The notes: generated by a model from the sequence alone, not told the origin. Counted from the first letter of the stretch, positions 18,035 to 27,156 are shown. The stretch: 59,297 nt of DNA from Planctomycetota bacterium (GCA_002683135.1 NYSS01000060.1:1-59297); one strand, 5' to 3'. Numbers and translations: made by a program.

Positions 18035-18976
18035 TCAGAGCTCCTCGGTGACCTCGGCGGCGCCGGTACCTTCGGAGAGTCGGAGTCGGCGGACGATCAT
18101 CTCGCCTAGCAGCCCGAGGCCGAGGAATTGCATCCCGGTGAGGATGAACACGGCGCCCAGGATCAGGGTCGGTATGTCGTCGTCGATGTTCGATCCGAAG
18201 AATGCCCAGCAGGTGGTGACGGTCGCGCAGATGGTGACGCCGATCAGGAGCCCCGCGATCCCGAGCCCACCGAACAGCAGCATGGGCCGCTCTCCGAAAC
18301 GCAGGTAGAGCCCCATGCCCAGGAGCGCCGTTGCTGACTTGACGTACTTCGAACCGCCGTACTTGGACTGGCCGTGCTGTCGTGGTCGGTTCGCCACTGG
18401 AAGCTCCGAAACTGAAAATCCGCGAGCGTGTGCGAGCAGAGGGATGTAGCGGTGATGGTCGGCGCGCAGGTCGAGCGCGCCGGCGACCTCTCGTCGCATG
18501 GCCCGCACGGGACAGTTCATGTCGTGGAGTCGCAGCGGCGTCACGAACCGCAGCATCAGGTTCCCGATCTTGGACAAGGCGAACTTCACCGGGGTGCTCT
18601 TCCCGGTCTTCTTCCACCCGACGACCAGATCCGTCCCCCGGTGGACCTGCTCGACGAGACGCCCAAGATCTCCTGGGTCGTCCTGCAGGTCACCGTCCAG
18701 GGTCGCGACGATATCGCCCCTCGCCGCATTGAAACCCGCTGCGTACGCAGCCGACTTGCCGCTGTTGGTCCGGAGCCGCACGCCGCGAAACCGGGGGTCC
18801 CGGCCGTTCGCGTCCCGGATCGCGTCCCACGTGCCATCGCTGCTGCCGTCATCAACGAAGATCACCTCGAAGTCGCACCCTCCGAGGTCACCGATCTCCG
18901 CGCAGAGCGGGGCGATGTTCGGGGCTTCGTTCAAGACGGGAACGACGACCGAGAGCAGTCCGGTGGATGAGGTCAC
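18035..18976 (-). CDS. GT2 family glycosyltransferase, DPM1/GtrB-like, with two membrane spans
   Basis: A 313-residue polyprenyl-phosphate sugar transferase type protein. The GT-A domain opens with SVVVPVLNEAPNIAPL, then VIFVDDGSSDGTWD, NSGKSAAYAAGF and the metal-binding ATLDGDLQDDP near residue 95. The block ANRPRQHGQSKYGGSKY near residue 195 is typical of the dolichol-phosphate mannosyltransferase/GtrB group. Two C-terminal spans (about 230-255 and 268-290) anchor it in the inner membrane. It probably loads a hexose onto undecaprenyl phosphate for use by a GT-C enzyme such as the one encoded divergently at 19830. GTG start; the deacetylase stop lies 9 bases upstream, so the genes are one operon. 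Confidence 0.88.
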   Translation of the reverse strand: MTSSTGLLSVVVPVLNEAPNIAPLCAEIGDLGGCDFEVIFVDDGSSDGTWDAIRDANGRDPRFRGVRLRTNSGKSAAYAAGFNAARGDIVATLDGDLQDDPGDLGRLVEQVHRGTDLVVGWKKTGKSTPVKFALSKIGNLMLRFVTPLRLHDMNCPVRAMRREVAGALDLRADHHRYIPLLAHARGFSVSELPVANRPRQHGQSKYGGSKYVKSATALLGMGLYLRFGERPMLLFGGLGIAGLLIGVTICATVTTCWAFFGSNIDDDIPTLILGAVFILTGMQFLGLGLLGEMIVRRLRLSEGTGAAEVTEEL

Positions 18977-18985
18977 GGCCTGATT

Positions 18986-19801
18986 TTACTCGGCACGGGC
19001 AGCCTCCGCGCTGAAGGTCGTGAGGATGATGCCCTCCGCGTCGACGGCCTCCCGCGCGCTGGCCGCGGTGAGCGCGCCCAGCTCGCCGCGGCGCGCCCCT
19101 GCGAGGCGGTCTGGGTGGGTCGGGGAGGGGTCGGGGCCACCCGGGTGCGTCATGAGCTCGGTGAGGCCATCTGGGAGGTCGCGCAGGATCGTGAGCAGGC
19201 TGTCCTCGTCGAGTCGCCCTGCCAGCCCGATCCCGCGGAAGTGATCGGTCGTGCGCGTCGGCGCCGGTGGCCGATTCCGGCGGCGGAAGCGGCGTCCAAC
19301 CCAACGGGTCACCAGGCTCCCGGAGGCCCGTTCAGCGGGGAAACGTAGCCACGGGACCTGGGCCTCCCGCGCGACCTCGAGGAGCGTCTCCCAAACCGGC
19401 TCGAAGGCGTGGAGGTGCTGATGCACGTCGACGTGACTCGGCGCGCCGAGTCGGTCGGTGAACACTTGGAGCTGGGCGGCGATTTCGGCGCGCAGCTCGT
19501 CACGCGAGACGCGCCCGAGCGAGAGGGCGACGGCGAGCCCACGCTTCCCGCGGAATCGTCCGTTCGGCGCCAGTGAGGGCAACGCTGCGCCGTGGGCGGG
19601 GCGTCCCCAGGTGAGGTTCAGGTGGAGGCCGACGTCCAGCGCGTCGTGGACGGCGAGCCGGGCGACGGCGTCCTCCCAGCCCTCGAGGGTCACGAGGCAC
19701 GTGGCGGAACCGACGATTCCGTTCTTGTGAGCCTCGAAGATGCCGTCGTTCACGGCGCCGGAGAGGCCGAGGTCGTCTGCGTTGACGATGAGTCGTCTCA
19801 T
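18986..19801 (-). CDS. ChbG/HpnK/YdjC family carbohydrate deacetylase
   Basis: A 271-residue protein of the YdjC-like deacetylase family, which removes acetyl groups from N-acetylated sugars using a divalent metal. RRLIVNADDLGLS at the start has the Asp-Asp metal ligands, VGLHLNLTWG the first His, and HVDVHQHLHAF (about residue 130) the other His residues. ELMTHPGGPDP near residue 220 is also conserved. ATG 19801 is chosen because family members begin at this point; the frame stays open 83 codons upstream without homology. First gene of a minus-strand operon with the GT2 and alpha/alpha-barrel genes. Only 28 bases separate it from the divergent GT-C gene. Likely substrate: a sugar of the surface glycan or lipid precursor. 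Confidence 0.88.
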   Translation of the reverse strand: MRRLIVNADDLGLSGAVNDGIFEAHKNGIVGSATCLVTLEGWEDAVARLAVHDALDVGLHLNLTWGRPAHGAALPSLAPNGRFRGKRGLAVALSLGRVSRDELRAEIAAQLQVFTDRLGAPSHVDVHQHLHAFEPVWETLLEVAREAQVPWLRFPAERASGSLVTRWVGRRFRRRNRPPAPTRTTDHFRGIGLAGRLDEDSLLTILRDLPDGLTELMTHPGGPDPSPTHPDRLAGARRGELGALTAASAREAVDAEGIILTTFSAEAARAE

Positions 19802-19829
19802 GCCAGCCCCATGGTATCGTGCCGAAGCC

Positions 19830-21353
19830 ATGCCGATTGCCCCGTCGACCCTTGCTCGTCTTGCCGTCGTGGGGTTGGCGGTGGTGCTCGTCGGCCACCT
19901 GGGCCTGCTCCTGGTCGGGGGCGTGGCCGGGGTGCGGTCGCCCACGTCGATCGAGTACGGGGAGCCGTACATCGTCTCGGCCGCGTACCACGCGGCGACT
20001 GGCGGCGACCTGTACGCCCCGGTGGACGAGCTCCCGCTCCTGCACAACAACTACAACCCCCTCGTGCAGCTGGCCGTCGGCCCGTGGCTCGTCGACGGTG
20101 TCTCCTATACGCCCGGTCGCCTCGTCACCCTCTCATCGGTGCTCCTCGTGCTGGGGCTGGCTGGAGCGCTGGTGTGGAGGACGACGCGGAGCGTGGTCGC
20201 GGGGGTCGTGGGGGCGCTCCTCCCGCTCACCTGTGGGTTCATGTTCCCGTGGATGTGCGTGGGGCGGGTCGACGCGTTCGCGACGCTCTGCTCGTGTGCG
20301 GCGTTCTGCTGGGCCGCCACTCACCAGGAGGGCCCTTGGCGTTCGCGGGCGTGGATGCTGCTCCCCGCGTGGATCGCCTTCGCGGCGAAGCAGTCCGTGG
20401 TCGGGGGCTGCGGCGCGGCGTTGCTGCTGGCCTTCATCCGGGGCCGCCGCTCTGAAGCCATCGGCCTCGGTGTCTTGTTCACCGTCGGCTGCGCTGGGAT
20501 CGCCGGGTTGGCCAATGTGCTCTCCGAAGGGCAGTACTGGCTGCATGCGGTGGCTTACAACGCCTCCCATGACCGGGGTGGGCTGTGGCCGGAGACCCTG
20601 CCGCCGCTGCGGTTGCTCGAGGCGATCGGTTGGCCGCTGTTGATCTTGTTAGGGATCTGCCTGCCGAAGGTGCGTAAGGCGGACGCGCCGTGGGTGTGCT
20701 GGATCGCGGTGACGTTCGTGCTGGGGTTCATGCTCGTGCGTAAGTCCGGGGCGCATGTCCATTACTTCCTGGAAGCGGTGGTCGCGATGTCGGTGCTGAC
20801 GGCTTCTGTCGGCGCTCGAGCATTGCAGGCGGCGCCCCCTCGTGGCTTGCGGCCCGCGCTGGCGATCTTCGCGCTGCTCGTCGCGACAATCCCGGGGGTC
20901 CCGTGGGAGGGGCCGAAGGAGTGGCGCTCCGGGGCGTACTTCAAGTTTGGTCAGGCGCGCTCGCTCATCCGGATCGCGGCGGCGGAGGACCCGATCCCGG
21001 CCGAGGTGCGCCGCCGGATCGAGACGGCGTCCATGTCGCCGCTGTTGCTCGCAAAGACGGCGACGATCGCCATCGAGTGCGGCCGCCCGGCGATCTTCGA
21101 TGTGGCTGATTTCGCTCGCCTGCAAGCGTTGGGTGAGTGGGATCCCGAGCGGCTGCTGCGCCATGTGCGCGCGGCCCGGTTCCCGGTTGTCGCGGTGCAG
21201 CCGTTCGATGACCCGGATAGCGCGCGGCTGTTCGGGGTCGAGGCGATCGTGGGTTTGAGGGAGGCCCTCGAGTTGCATTATCAACCGCTCCCCCAGCCGT
21301 ACCGGGACCGGAGCGGTCGGGTGACCGCCACGTTCTGGGTGCCGAAGAGCTGA
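19830..21353 (+). CDS. GT-C type membrane glycosyltransferase
   Basis: A 507-residue integral membrane protein with about 10-12 hydrophobic segments. Near residue 35-75 is a periplasmic loop with acidic residues (IEYGEPYIVSAAYHAATGGD, then LYAPVDELPLLHNNYNPLVQ), the layout of GT-C enzymes that use polyprenyl-phosphate sugars. The last about 130 residues are soluble. ATG 19830 fits the first membrane helix; ATG 19800 and TTG 19740 are in frame but overlap the divergent gene. TATCGT lies 9 bases upstream and no RBS is seen. It precedes a flippase by 1 base, so the two form an operon. A partnership with the GT2 enzyme at 18035-18976 is inferred. Confidence 0.7.
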   Translation: MPIAPSTLARLAVVGLAVVLVGHLGLLLVGGVAGVRSPTSIEYGEPYIVSAAYHAATGGDLYAPVDELPLLHNNYNPLVQLAVGPWLVDGVSYTPGRLVTLSSVLLVLGLAGALVWRTTRSVVAGVVGALLPLTCGFMFPWMCVGRVDAFATLCSCAAFCWAATHQEGPWRSRAWMLLPAWIAFAAKQSVVGGCGAALLLAFIRGRRSEAIGLGVLFTVGCAGIAGLANVLSEGQYWLHAVAYNASHDRGGLWPETLPPLRLLEAIGWPLLILLGICLPKVRKADAPWVCWIAVTFVLGFMLVRKSGAHVHYFLEAVVAMSVLTASVGARALQAAPPRGLRPALAIFALLVATIPGVPWEGPKEWRSGAYFKFGQARSLIRIAAAEDPIPAEVRRRIETASMSPLLLAKTATIAIECGRPAIFDVADFARLQALGEWDPERLLRHVRAARFPVVAVQPFDDPDSARLFGVEAIVGLREALELHYQPLPQPYRDRSGRVTATFWVPKS

Positions 21354-21354
21354 C

Positions 21355-22770
21355 GTGAGCGGATCGACTCACAAGGGCACCTTGCTGCTCACAGCGGCCC
21401 AGCTCTGGCACGCCGTGTCCGGCTACATCGCGTTCGTGGTCGGGGCCCGCATCCTCGGGCGCGATGACTACGACGGATTCGTCCTCGTGGCATGGACCAT
21501 GACGACGCTGGAGATCTTCGTCGTCGAGGGCGTGCCCAGGGCGGTCTCGTGGTGGACAGCGCGGGTCTCGGAGGGGGCCGCCGGGATCGCGCGCCGCGGG
21601 TTCTTCCTCACGGTGCTCGTGGGGGCGCTGCTGGGCGGCTCCCTCGCCGGGCTCGCGCCGCTCATCGCCGGCGTCTGGCGTGAGCCGGATCTGGTGGGGG
21701 CCATCAGGCTCTCCGGCCTCGACTTCGTCGCCTTCGCGGGCTTCGCGGTGCTGGTGCAGTCGGTGAACGGGCTCCGTCGTTACAACCTCCAGGCCGGCGT
21801 GTGGTTCCTCTACAGCACGGCCAAGGTCCTGGCGATCGTCGGGTTCTTGCGGTTGGGGTGGGGGATCGAGGGCGCGATCCTGGGCTACATCGTGGCGTCG
21901 AGCATCGGGTCCCTCGGGGCCGCTGTACTCGCCGGCCCGCACGTCGCGCGCTTCCGCGGGCGACGTCTCCCGGACGCGCGTCGGCTCCTGGCCTTCGGTG
22001 CGCCGATGGCGTCGTTTTCACTCGCGCTCATGGCGCTGGTCAACGTCGACCTCTGGGCGGCGAAGCGGGTCGCGGACGATGACGGCACGGCGGGCGATTA
22101 CGCCGGTGCCTCCATGCTCGCGAGGTCACTATTCTTTGTGTTCAAGGCGTTTGGTGATGCCCTGTTCCCAGCCGTCACCGAGGCCTTGGCGCGCGGGGAC
22201 ACGCGCCGGGCCCGGCGCATCGCGCGCGATGGACTCGCCCAGTTGTCGTGCCTCCTGATCCCCGTTTGCGGATGCGTTACGGGCGCCGCGGAGTCCGTCA
22301 TCGTGACGCTCCTGGGCTCCGGTGACTGGGGCGGGGGCGGGGCCTACGTCGCCTGCCTCGCCCCCTCGTCGGTCCTGTGGACGCTGACCGCGGTGTTCGC
22401 TGCCCTGGTGGCGGCGGCATCGCGACCGGGTCGGGTCGCCGTCATGCTCGTCGCGCTCCTCGTCGTCGAGACGTTCGTGGTGTTCGCGTGGGCCGACGTG
22501 TCCGGCCCCATGGGTGCCGCCCTTGGATCTCTCGTGGCTGCGGCGGTCGGGTGTGTCGGGACCGGGGTGCTGGCGCGGCGCTTGCTCGGCGCCATCGTTC
22601 CGTGGTCGGCGATCTTGTGCGCTACCGGCGCAGCTTGCGTGATCGATCGTGCGATGCGTCTGTGGTCGCCCGAGGGATGGCTGGTGTTCTGCTGGGGCGG
22701 ACTCCTGTTCGCGGTGGCGCTCTCGGCGTTGTTCGCGTCTGGCGTCGTCTCCGCGAAGCGCCGGCTATAG
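21355..22770 (+). CDS. Polysaccharide/oligosaccharide flippase, Wzx-like (first copy)
   Basis: A 471-residue polytopic membrane protein with about 12-14 hydrophobic segments, beginning TLLLTAAQLWHAVSGYIAFV and GARILGRDDYDGFVLVAW, the standard opening of polysaccharide flippases of the MOP superfamily. Arg-rich cytoplasmic loops (RRARRIARDG near residue 285) separate the two halves. It should move lipid-linked sugar units across the inner membrane. GTG start one base after the GT-C stop codon. Its 3' end overlaps the convergent SGNH hydrolase by 6 bases. Confidence 0.82.
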   Translation: MSGSTHKGTLLLTAAQLWHAVSGYIAFVVGARILGRDDYDGFVLVAWTMTTLEIFVVEGVPRAVSWWTARVSEGAAGIARRGFFLTVLVGALLGGSLAGLAPLIAGVWREPDLVGAIRLSGLDFVAFAGFAVLVQSVNGLRRYNLQAGVWFLYSTAKVLAIVGFLRLGWGIEGAILGYIVASSIGSLGAAVLAGPHVARFRGRRLPDARRLLAFGAPMASFSLALMALVNVDLWAAKRVADDDGTAGDYAGASMLARSLFFVFKAFGDALFPAVTEALARGDTRRARRIARDGLAQLSCLLIPVCGCVTGAAESVIVTLLGSGDWGGGGAYVACLAPSSVLWTLTAVFAALVAAASRPGRVAVMLVALLVVETFVVFAWADVSGPMGAALGSLVAAAVGCVGTGVLARRLLGAIVPWSAILCATGAACVIDRAMRLWSPEGWLVFCWGGLLFAVALSALFASGVVSAKRRL

Positions 22771-23469
22771 ATCGAGGCTTGGCGCGGCCTCCCGTAGCCA
22801 CGCTGAAAGAAGCGCGTATCCGTTCGCGTTCAGGTGCCAGCGGTCCCGACTGATGGCGGGATTGAGGCGCCCCTCTGTTGTTCGGAGCGGCGGGCGAGCC
22901 GTGTTCACGAAGAAAGCGGGCGGCTGGGCTTCGCGGCAGGCGGCCTCGATCCCAGCGTTGAGGACGGCGAGCTGGGCGGCACGGCCTGGGGTCGTGTCAC
23001 GGGCGGCGTTGACGCCGATGACCGCGAGGGTCCCGTCCTGCAGCAGGGCTCGCAGGTCAGTGATCAACGCAGCCACGTCTCGGGCGATCTCGGGGGCCGG
23101 TCGGCCCAGGGTGTTGAAATCGACGCTGCCCGCGTAGAGGACCGCGCCCGCGGGCTTCGGTGGCAACGTCGTGGCCAGCCGTTCACGTAGCTCGTGGACT
23201 GGTTCGGCCCCGACGCCTCGGTTGACGATGTTGGCGCCGGGAAACGAGGCCGCGAGGGGCCAGAACTCGATGGTCGATGAGCCGAGGAACACGACGGCGC
23301 CTTCGGCGGGCGTCTGCTTCGCGAAGGAGGCGAGGCGCGCGTCACGCGCGGCCAGACGGATGCGCTGCGACCGGTCCTCAGGACCCTCCGCAGGGTCGTG
23401 GAACCACCACGCGGCGACCAGGGCGCCGAGGGTGAGCGAGAAGAGGATGAACAGCCTGCGTCGCGTCAT
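22765..23469 (-). CDS. Membrane-anchored SGNH/GDSL hydrolase
   Basis: A 234-residue esterase-type protein. Residues 5-22 form one hydrophobic segment (LFILFSLTLGALVAAWWF), an uncleaved anchor or signal peptide, so the enzyme faces the periplasm. Block I is VVFLGSSTIEFW (Ser nucleophile near residue 64), the Gly of block II lies in NRGVGAEPV, block III is AGSVDF, and block V is RDRWHLNANGY with catalytic Asp and His near the C-terminus. Such enzymes often add or remove acyl groups on envelope glycans. It sits between two flippase genes, converging with the first and diverging from the second with a 53-base gap. Confidence 0.82.
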   Translation of the reverse strand: MTRRRLFILFSLTLGALVAAWWFHDPAEGPEDRSQRIRLAARDARLASFAKQTPAEGAVVFLGSSTIEFWPLAASFPGANIVNRGVGAEPVHELRERLATTLPPKPAGAVLYAGSVDFNTLGRPAPEIARDVAALITDLRALLQDGTLAVIGVNAARDTTPGRAAQLAVLNAGIEAACREAQPPAFFVNTARPPLRTTEGRLNPAISRDRWHLNANGYALLSAWLREAAPSLDL

Positions 23470-23522
23470 GGGATCAGGTCGCGGTTACGATGTGAGCCAA
23501 CCCCTCGGGGGAGGGATACGGT

Positions 23523-25040
23523 TTGCTGAAGAACATCGGCTCCAACTGGGTGCGCAACATCGTGACGGCCGCGTTCGGCTTCGTCACGACGCCGTACATC
23601 CTCCACAAGGTAGGCGATCCCGCCAATGCTTGGGAGGTCATCAGCTCGTGGACGGGCGTGCTGATGTTGCTGGCGATGGGCATCCCCATGGCCTCGTCGA
23701 AGATCTTCGCGAGCGCCATCGCCAGTGGGGACGAGGACGACCTCAACGCCTCGGTCTCCGCGTCCGCGGCTCTCTACCTCGTCGTCGCGGGGGTGGCCTT
23801 GCTGGTCGGCGCGATCCTCTATTTCTGCTTCGACGTGGCTTACGTGCAGCCCGTCGTCATGGAGAACTGGCCTGATCTCGTCGGCGATGTGCGCCTCGCG
23901 TTCGGGCTGGTGGTCGTGTTCATCGCCCTCAACTTCCTCGCCCAGCTACCCATCGGGGTCCTCGTCGGGCACCAGGATTTCGTGACCGCGAACGTCATCT
24001 CGACGCTCGGAGTCGTGGCCAAGCTCGGGCTCATCGTCGGGACGCTACTCGTGTGGCCGTCGATCCTCGTCCTGGCGCTCGTCACGGTGGGCGTCCTCGC
24101 TGCCGAGCTGGTCGTCGGGCTGGTGGTCGTGCGCAGAAAATACCCTCGGGTGCGCATCGATATTCGGCGCGTCGAGGGAGCGCAGGTGAAGAAGATCGTC
24201 GGCTTCAGCATCTGGGTCCTGTTCTTGAACCTCGGCATCAAGCTCTGCTTCTTCGTCAACGGGATCGTTCTGGGGTCGTTCGGTGACGCGACTGATCCGT
24301 ACCAGTACAAGACCGCCAACTACCTGATGGTGATGTTGATCGAGTTCCTCGTCGCCATCGGCGCCGTCGCCTTGCCAAAGGTCGCGCACCTACAGGTGAA
24401 GGGCGACATGAAGGCCATTCGCGCCGTCTATTTGCAGTGGACCAAGGTGGCGTTCAGCCTGACGCTGATGGCGGGGCTTTATCTCATGGTGCTCGGCCCC
24501 GCGTTTCTCAACGCGTGGATGGGGGAGACCTACAAGAAGGAGGCGGGCGAGTGCCTGGTGGTGCTGATGGCGTCGTGCCTTCTCTTCATGCCGATTCGTG
24601 GCGTCTCCGTCGGCGTGCTGATGGGCCTGGGCAAGGCCTCGGCACCGGGCATCGTGTTCATGCTGATGGGCTTGCTGAACCTCGGGCTCTCACTCGCGCT
24701 CGTCGGTGAGTACGGCATGCTCGGGGTCGCGGTCGCCACCGCCATCCCGAACGTGATCTTCGCCGCCGTCGTTGCCCGGATCGTCTGTCGGGCGATCGAC
24801 CTTTCGCTTACGGAGTTCGTCACCCACGTCTGTGGGCGCGCCGTGATTGGCGCGATCCCCGTGGTGGGTGTCCTGCTCGCCATGAGCCGGCTCGATCCGG
24901 AAGGCATGCCGTATCTGGTCGCCCTCGGGGTCGCCCATTGCGCCGTGTTTGCGGTCGTGTGGATCAGCTTCGTCTACCGAAACGATCCGCACATCGACGT
25001 CGCCGGAAGACTGCGTTCGCTACTGAATCGAAAAGGTTAG
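23523..25040 (+). CDS. Polysaccharide flippase, Wzx-like (second copy)
   Basis: A 505-residue MOP-superfamily flippase, clearly distinct from the copy at 21355. It opens LKNIGSNWVRNIVTAAFGFV then TTPYILHKVGDPANAWEVIS, a common Wzx start, and has about 14 hydrophobic segments. The TTG start is supported by a GGGGGAGGG run 7 bases upstream and by homology beginning right there. Transcribed alone; its 3' end overlaps the convergent secreted orphan by 21 bases. Two flippases suggest either two export substrates or a recent assembly of the locus. Confidence 0.82.
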   Translation: MLKNIGSNWVRNIVTAAFGFVTTPYILHKVGDPANAWEVISSWTGVLMLLAMGIPMASSKIFASAIASGDEDDLNASVSASAALYLVVAGVALLVGAILYFCFDVAYVQPVVMENWPDLVGDVRLAFGLVVVFIALNFLAQLPIGVLVGHQDFVTANVISTLGVVAKLGLIVGTLLVWPSILVLALVTVGVLAAELVVGLVVVRRKYPRVRIDIRRVEGAQVKKIVGFSIWVLFLNLGIKLCFFVNGIVLGSFGDATDPYQYKTANYLMVMLIEFLVAIGAVALPKVAHLQVKGDMKAIRAVYLQWTKVAFSLTLMAGLYLMVLGPAFLNAWMGETYKKEAGECLVVLMASCLLFMPIRGVSVGVLMGLGKASAPGIVFMLMGLLNLGLSLALVGEYGMLGVAVATAIPNVIFAAVVARIVCRAIDLSLTEFVTHVCGRAVIGAIPVVGVLLAMSRLDPEGMPYLVALGVAHCAVFAVVWISFVYRNDPHIDVAGRLRSLLNRKG

Positions 25041-25808
25041 GGCGTTCGCGAGCTTGATGTTGCCGTTCGCGTCGATGACGGCGGCCTGGATCGCTCCAGG
25101 GGTGCCGACGGCGACGACGCCTGCGGGCACCGAGATCGAGATGGTGCTGGCGGTTCCGGATGTATTCAGGCTGCCGGAGAAGCCGCCGAATATGTTGGGG
25201 AACGGGCTCGGGTAGGACAGCGCGAAGATCGGGTCGTTGATGTCCAGCGCCACGTGGTCACCGCCCGGCAGGAACCAGCCCGTGTTGGTCGTCATGGACG
25301 CGGCTGCGATGTAGAACCCGCCCGGGTCGGCGGGGCTGCTCAGGGTGAAGGTCGTGGTCTGGCCGCCCGTGAGTCCACCGGCCGAGGAGAGCACGGGGAT
25401 CGGCGGCGCCATGGGGTCATCGACGCGGAAGGGAAACACGCCGGAGGGCTGCGTTGTTCCAGCGGCGTTCCAATTGATGATCGCGTAGTAGGTGCCCGGC
25501 GCGAAGGCAGCGCCTCCAGCCGACGTGCCCGAGTGCGAGACGTAGGACGAGGACCCGGGGCCGACGAGGATCAGGAGGAACGGGCAGATGAAGGGCTGCC
25601 AGACGATCGGTCCGGTGGGGCTGCCCATGCGGATCTCGTTGATGCCACAGCCGGATTGCAGGTAGCCCGGGATCGTCGCCTGGATGGCGAACGTCAAGCC
25701 TTGTCCAGGGGTCGCCGGGTTTGGCGAGATCGAGCAGCTGAGGAGGCCTTGAGCGCTCACGGATACCGCGAGCAGGGTTGTCATGGCGACGGCTTGGATG
25801 CGCTTCAT
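25020..25808 (-). CDS. Secreted orphan protein, 262 residues
   Basis: Signal peptide MKRIQAVAMTTLLAVSVSAQ with AXA-type cleavage near residue 19. The mature part is beta-rich, with Pro-Gly-Thr-Ser-rich sequence. It seems to hold two similar halves, each with an immunoglobulin-like pattern: SISPNPATPGQGLTFAIQAT near residue 27 and GGLTGGQTTTFTLSSPAD near residue 145. There are Cys residues at about 25, 53 and 74. No catalytic motif. The ending ANALTFSIQ recalls the small secreted hypothetical proteins of some Planctomycetota. It overlaps the flippase gene tail to tail and lies 66 bases downstream of the second SGNH hydrolase gene. Confidence 0.72.
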   Translation of the reverse strand: MKRIQAVAMTTLLAVSVSAQGLLSCSISPNPATPGQGLTFAIQATIPGYLQSGCGINEIRMGSPTGPIVWQPFICPFLLILVGPGSSSYVSHSGTSAGGAAFAPGTYYAIINWNAAGTTQPSGVFPFRVDDPMAPPIPVLSSAGGLTGGQTTTFTLSSPADPGGFYIAAASMTTNTGWFLPGGDHVALDINDPIFALSYPSPFPNIFGGFSGSLNTSGTASTISISVPAGVVAVGTPGAIQAAVIDANGNIKLANALTFSIQ

Positions 25809-25874
25809 GGCGGCGGTGTCCTGCGGGATGGAGGAGGGCGAAGGGGATGGGATAGCCCCGCCAGTCTAACGCAC

Positions 25875-27014
25875 TCAGAGCGTCTTCGGTCCAGGCTTCA
25901 AGATCATGTCGTGGAGGGCGTCCGCGAGCGTCTTCGAGCCACGGGATGTCAGATGGATGAAGTCGTAGAAGACATCCAGGCTCGGCTCGAGGAGGGGCAT
26001 GACATCGAGCGTCTCGGCGCCCTCCTCGAGGGCGACCCGGCCGCCCTCCTTCGCCAACAACTCCATGAGATCGCGCGCGACGTCGAGCGAGTAGTAGGTG
26101 GTGACGTGCTCTGCGTAGGGGTAGCCCTCCGCGAAGTTCCACAGCTGGGCTCGCTCCGCATCGGTCCAGTCTTTTCCGAACCACGGCTGCTGGATGACGA
26201 TGACGCGGTCAGCGATCTGCAGGCCGCGACGAATCGCCTTGCGCAACCAGCTCACATACCGATCCACCATGGGCGTGGGTTCGGGGGTCGCGGTCTTTAC
26301 CCGTTCGGCGTTCGCCCGCATGGCGCGGACCTCGAGGAGCTTCTTCCCGACGCGCTCACGGACGGTCTCTTCGCGTCCGCTATTCCAGCGTCGCGCCGTC
26401 TCGTAGATCGCCGTGCGCTTGGGTGCCCACCCGAACGGGCTCTCCGGGTGTTGCAAGAAGACCTCATCGGTCGTCAGTTCGGGCTGCATCGGTACGGGGC
26501 ATCCGTGGCGCATCCAGTTCACGATGTCCGCGGCGCCGATCATGATCCCGATCACGTCGAGCCGCGGGTAGCGCGGCGCGATCTTGTCGAGGAGCTTGGC
26601 GACCGCTTCGCTCGGACCGGTCCCGGAGCGGCCGATGTTGCCCACGTATGCGTCGCCGCGGCCGAGGCGCTCCAAGGTCTCCGGGCGTCGGAGTCGTTGC
26701 TGGAGCTGTCCCCCCCAGGACTCTGAGTCGTCCAGGAAGTAGCACTCCACGGCGCTGCCTCCGCACACGACGACGCGGAAGGTGTCAGAGTCGTCTGGGG
26801 GAGGGCTAGCCAGGTTGCGTTCACCGGCAGAATTGATCCAGAAGCGAGCCTCCGGGGACAGGCGCGGCAGCGCCTCGCGGTCGATTTGCAGGCGCATCCG
26901 CGCCCCCGGCTTCCACACGTAGTAGCCGCCGCGGCGGAGCATGGCGCGGCAGACAAGCTCAGCCACGAGCAAGCCCGCGGCGAGAACCGCTGGAATCCAG
27001 ATCCACCCAGACAT
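25875..27014 (-). CDS. SGNH-type hydrolase with N-terminal membrane anchor
   Basis: A 379-residue protein. Residues 2-20 (SGWIWIPAVLAAGLLVAEL) form a membrane anchor. The SGNH blocks are VVVCGGSAVECYFLDD (nucleophile Ser near residue 81), GNIGRSGTGPSEAV (block II Gly), IGAADIVNW (block III, Asn replaced or shifted) and YDFIHLTSRGSKTLADAL (catalytic Asp/His near 360). Internal length, with a charged helical insert around 190-260, matches SGNH proteins encoded in exopolysaccharide loci. ATG 27014 is preferred because GGGGG lies 8 bases upstream; ATG 27020 is too close to it. The upstream region carries a strong hairpin and a tiny ORF. Confidence 0.78.
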   Translation of the reverse strand: MSGWIWIPAVLAAGLLVAELVCRAMLRRGGYYVWKPGARMRLQIDREALPRLSPEARFWINSAGERNLASPPPDDSDTFRVVVCGGSAVECYFLDDSESWGGQLQQRLRRPETLERLGRGDAYVGNIGRSGTGPSEAVAKLLDKIAPRYPRLDVIGIMIGAADIVNWMRHGCPVPMQPELTTDEVFLQHPESPFGWAPKRTAIYETARRWNSGREETVRERVGKKLLEVRAMRANAERVKTATPEPTPMVDRYVSWLRKAIRRGLQIADRVIVIQQPWFGKDWTDAERAQLWNFAEGYPYAEHVTTYYSLDVARDLMELLAKEGGRVALEEGAETLDVMPLLEPSLDVFYDFIHLTSRGSKTLADALHDMILKPGPKTL

Positions 27015-27119
27015 GCACATTTCCCCCGGCACCGTATTGATCCTGTCGACCCGGTGCCAGGGGGTGCTTGTGGGCCCATCCGAAGATCCCGCAGTGAGGA
27101 GCTGTGTGAAGAGCCCTCC

Positions 27120-27156
27120 CCGGCGACCGCCCCGGCGGGTGCGCGGTGGTCGCCGG
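27120..27156. repeat. Strong inverted repeat in the leader of the SGNH gene
   Basis: A 12-bp stem (27120-27131 with 27145-27156, one G-T mismatch that would be a G-U wobble in one strand) closes a 13-base loop. It lies between the 36-residue peptide gene and the SGNH hydrolase gene on the minus strand. It could terminate or attenuate transcription from the small gene; no U-run follows, only GGGAGGGCTCTT. Just beyond is a second small palindrome, GGAGGA-GGG-TCCTCC. Confidence 0.45.

Noticed and set aside
19740..19829. Upstream extension of the GT-C gene
   Set aside because: It would overlap the divergent deacetylase coding region, and the first membrane helix fits ATG 19830.
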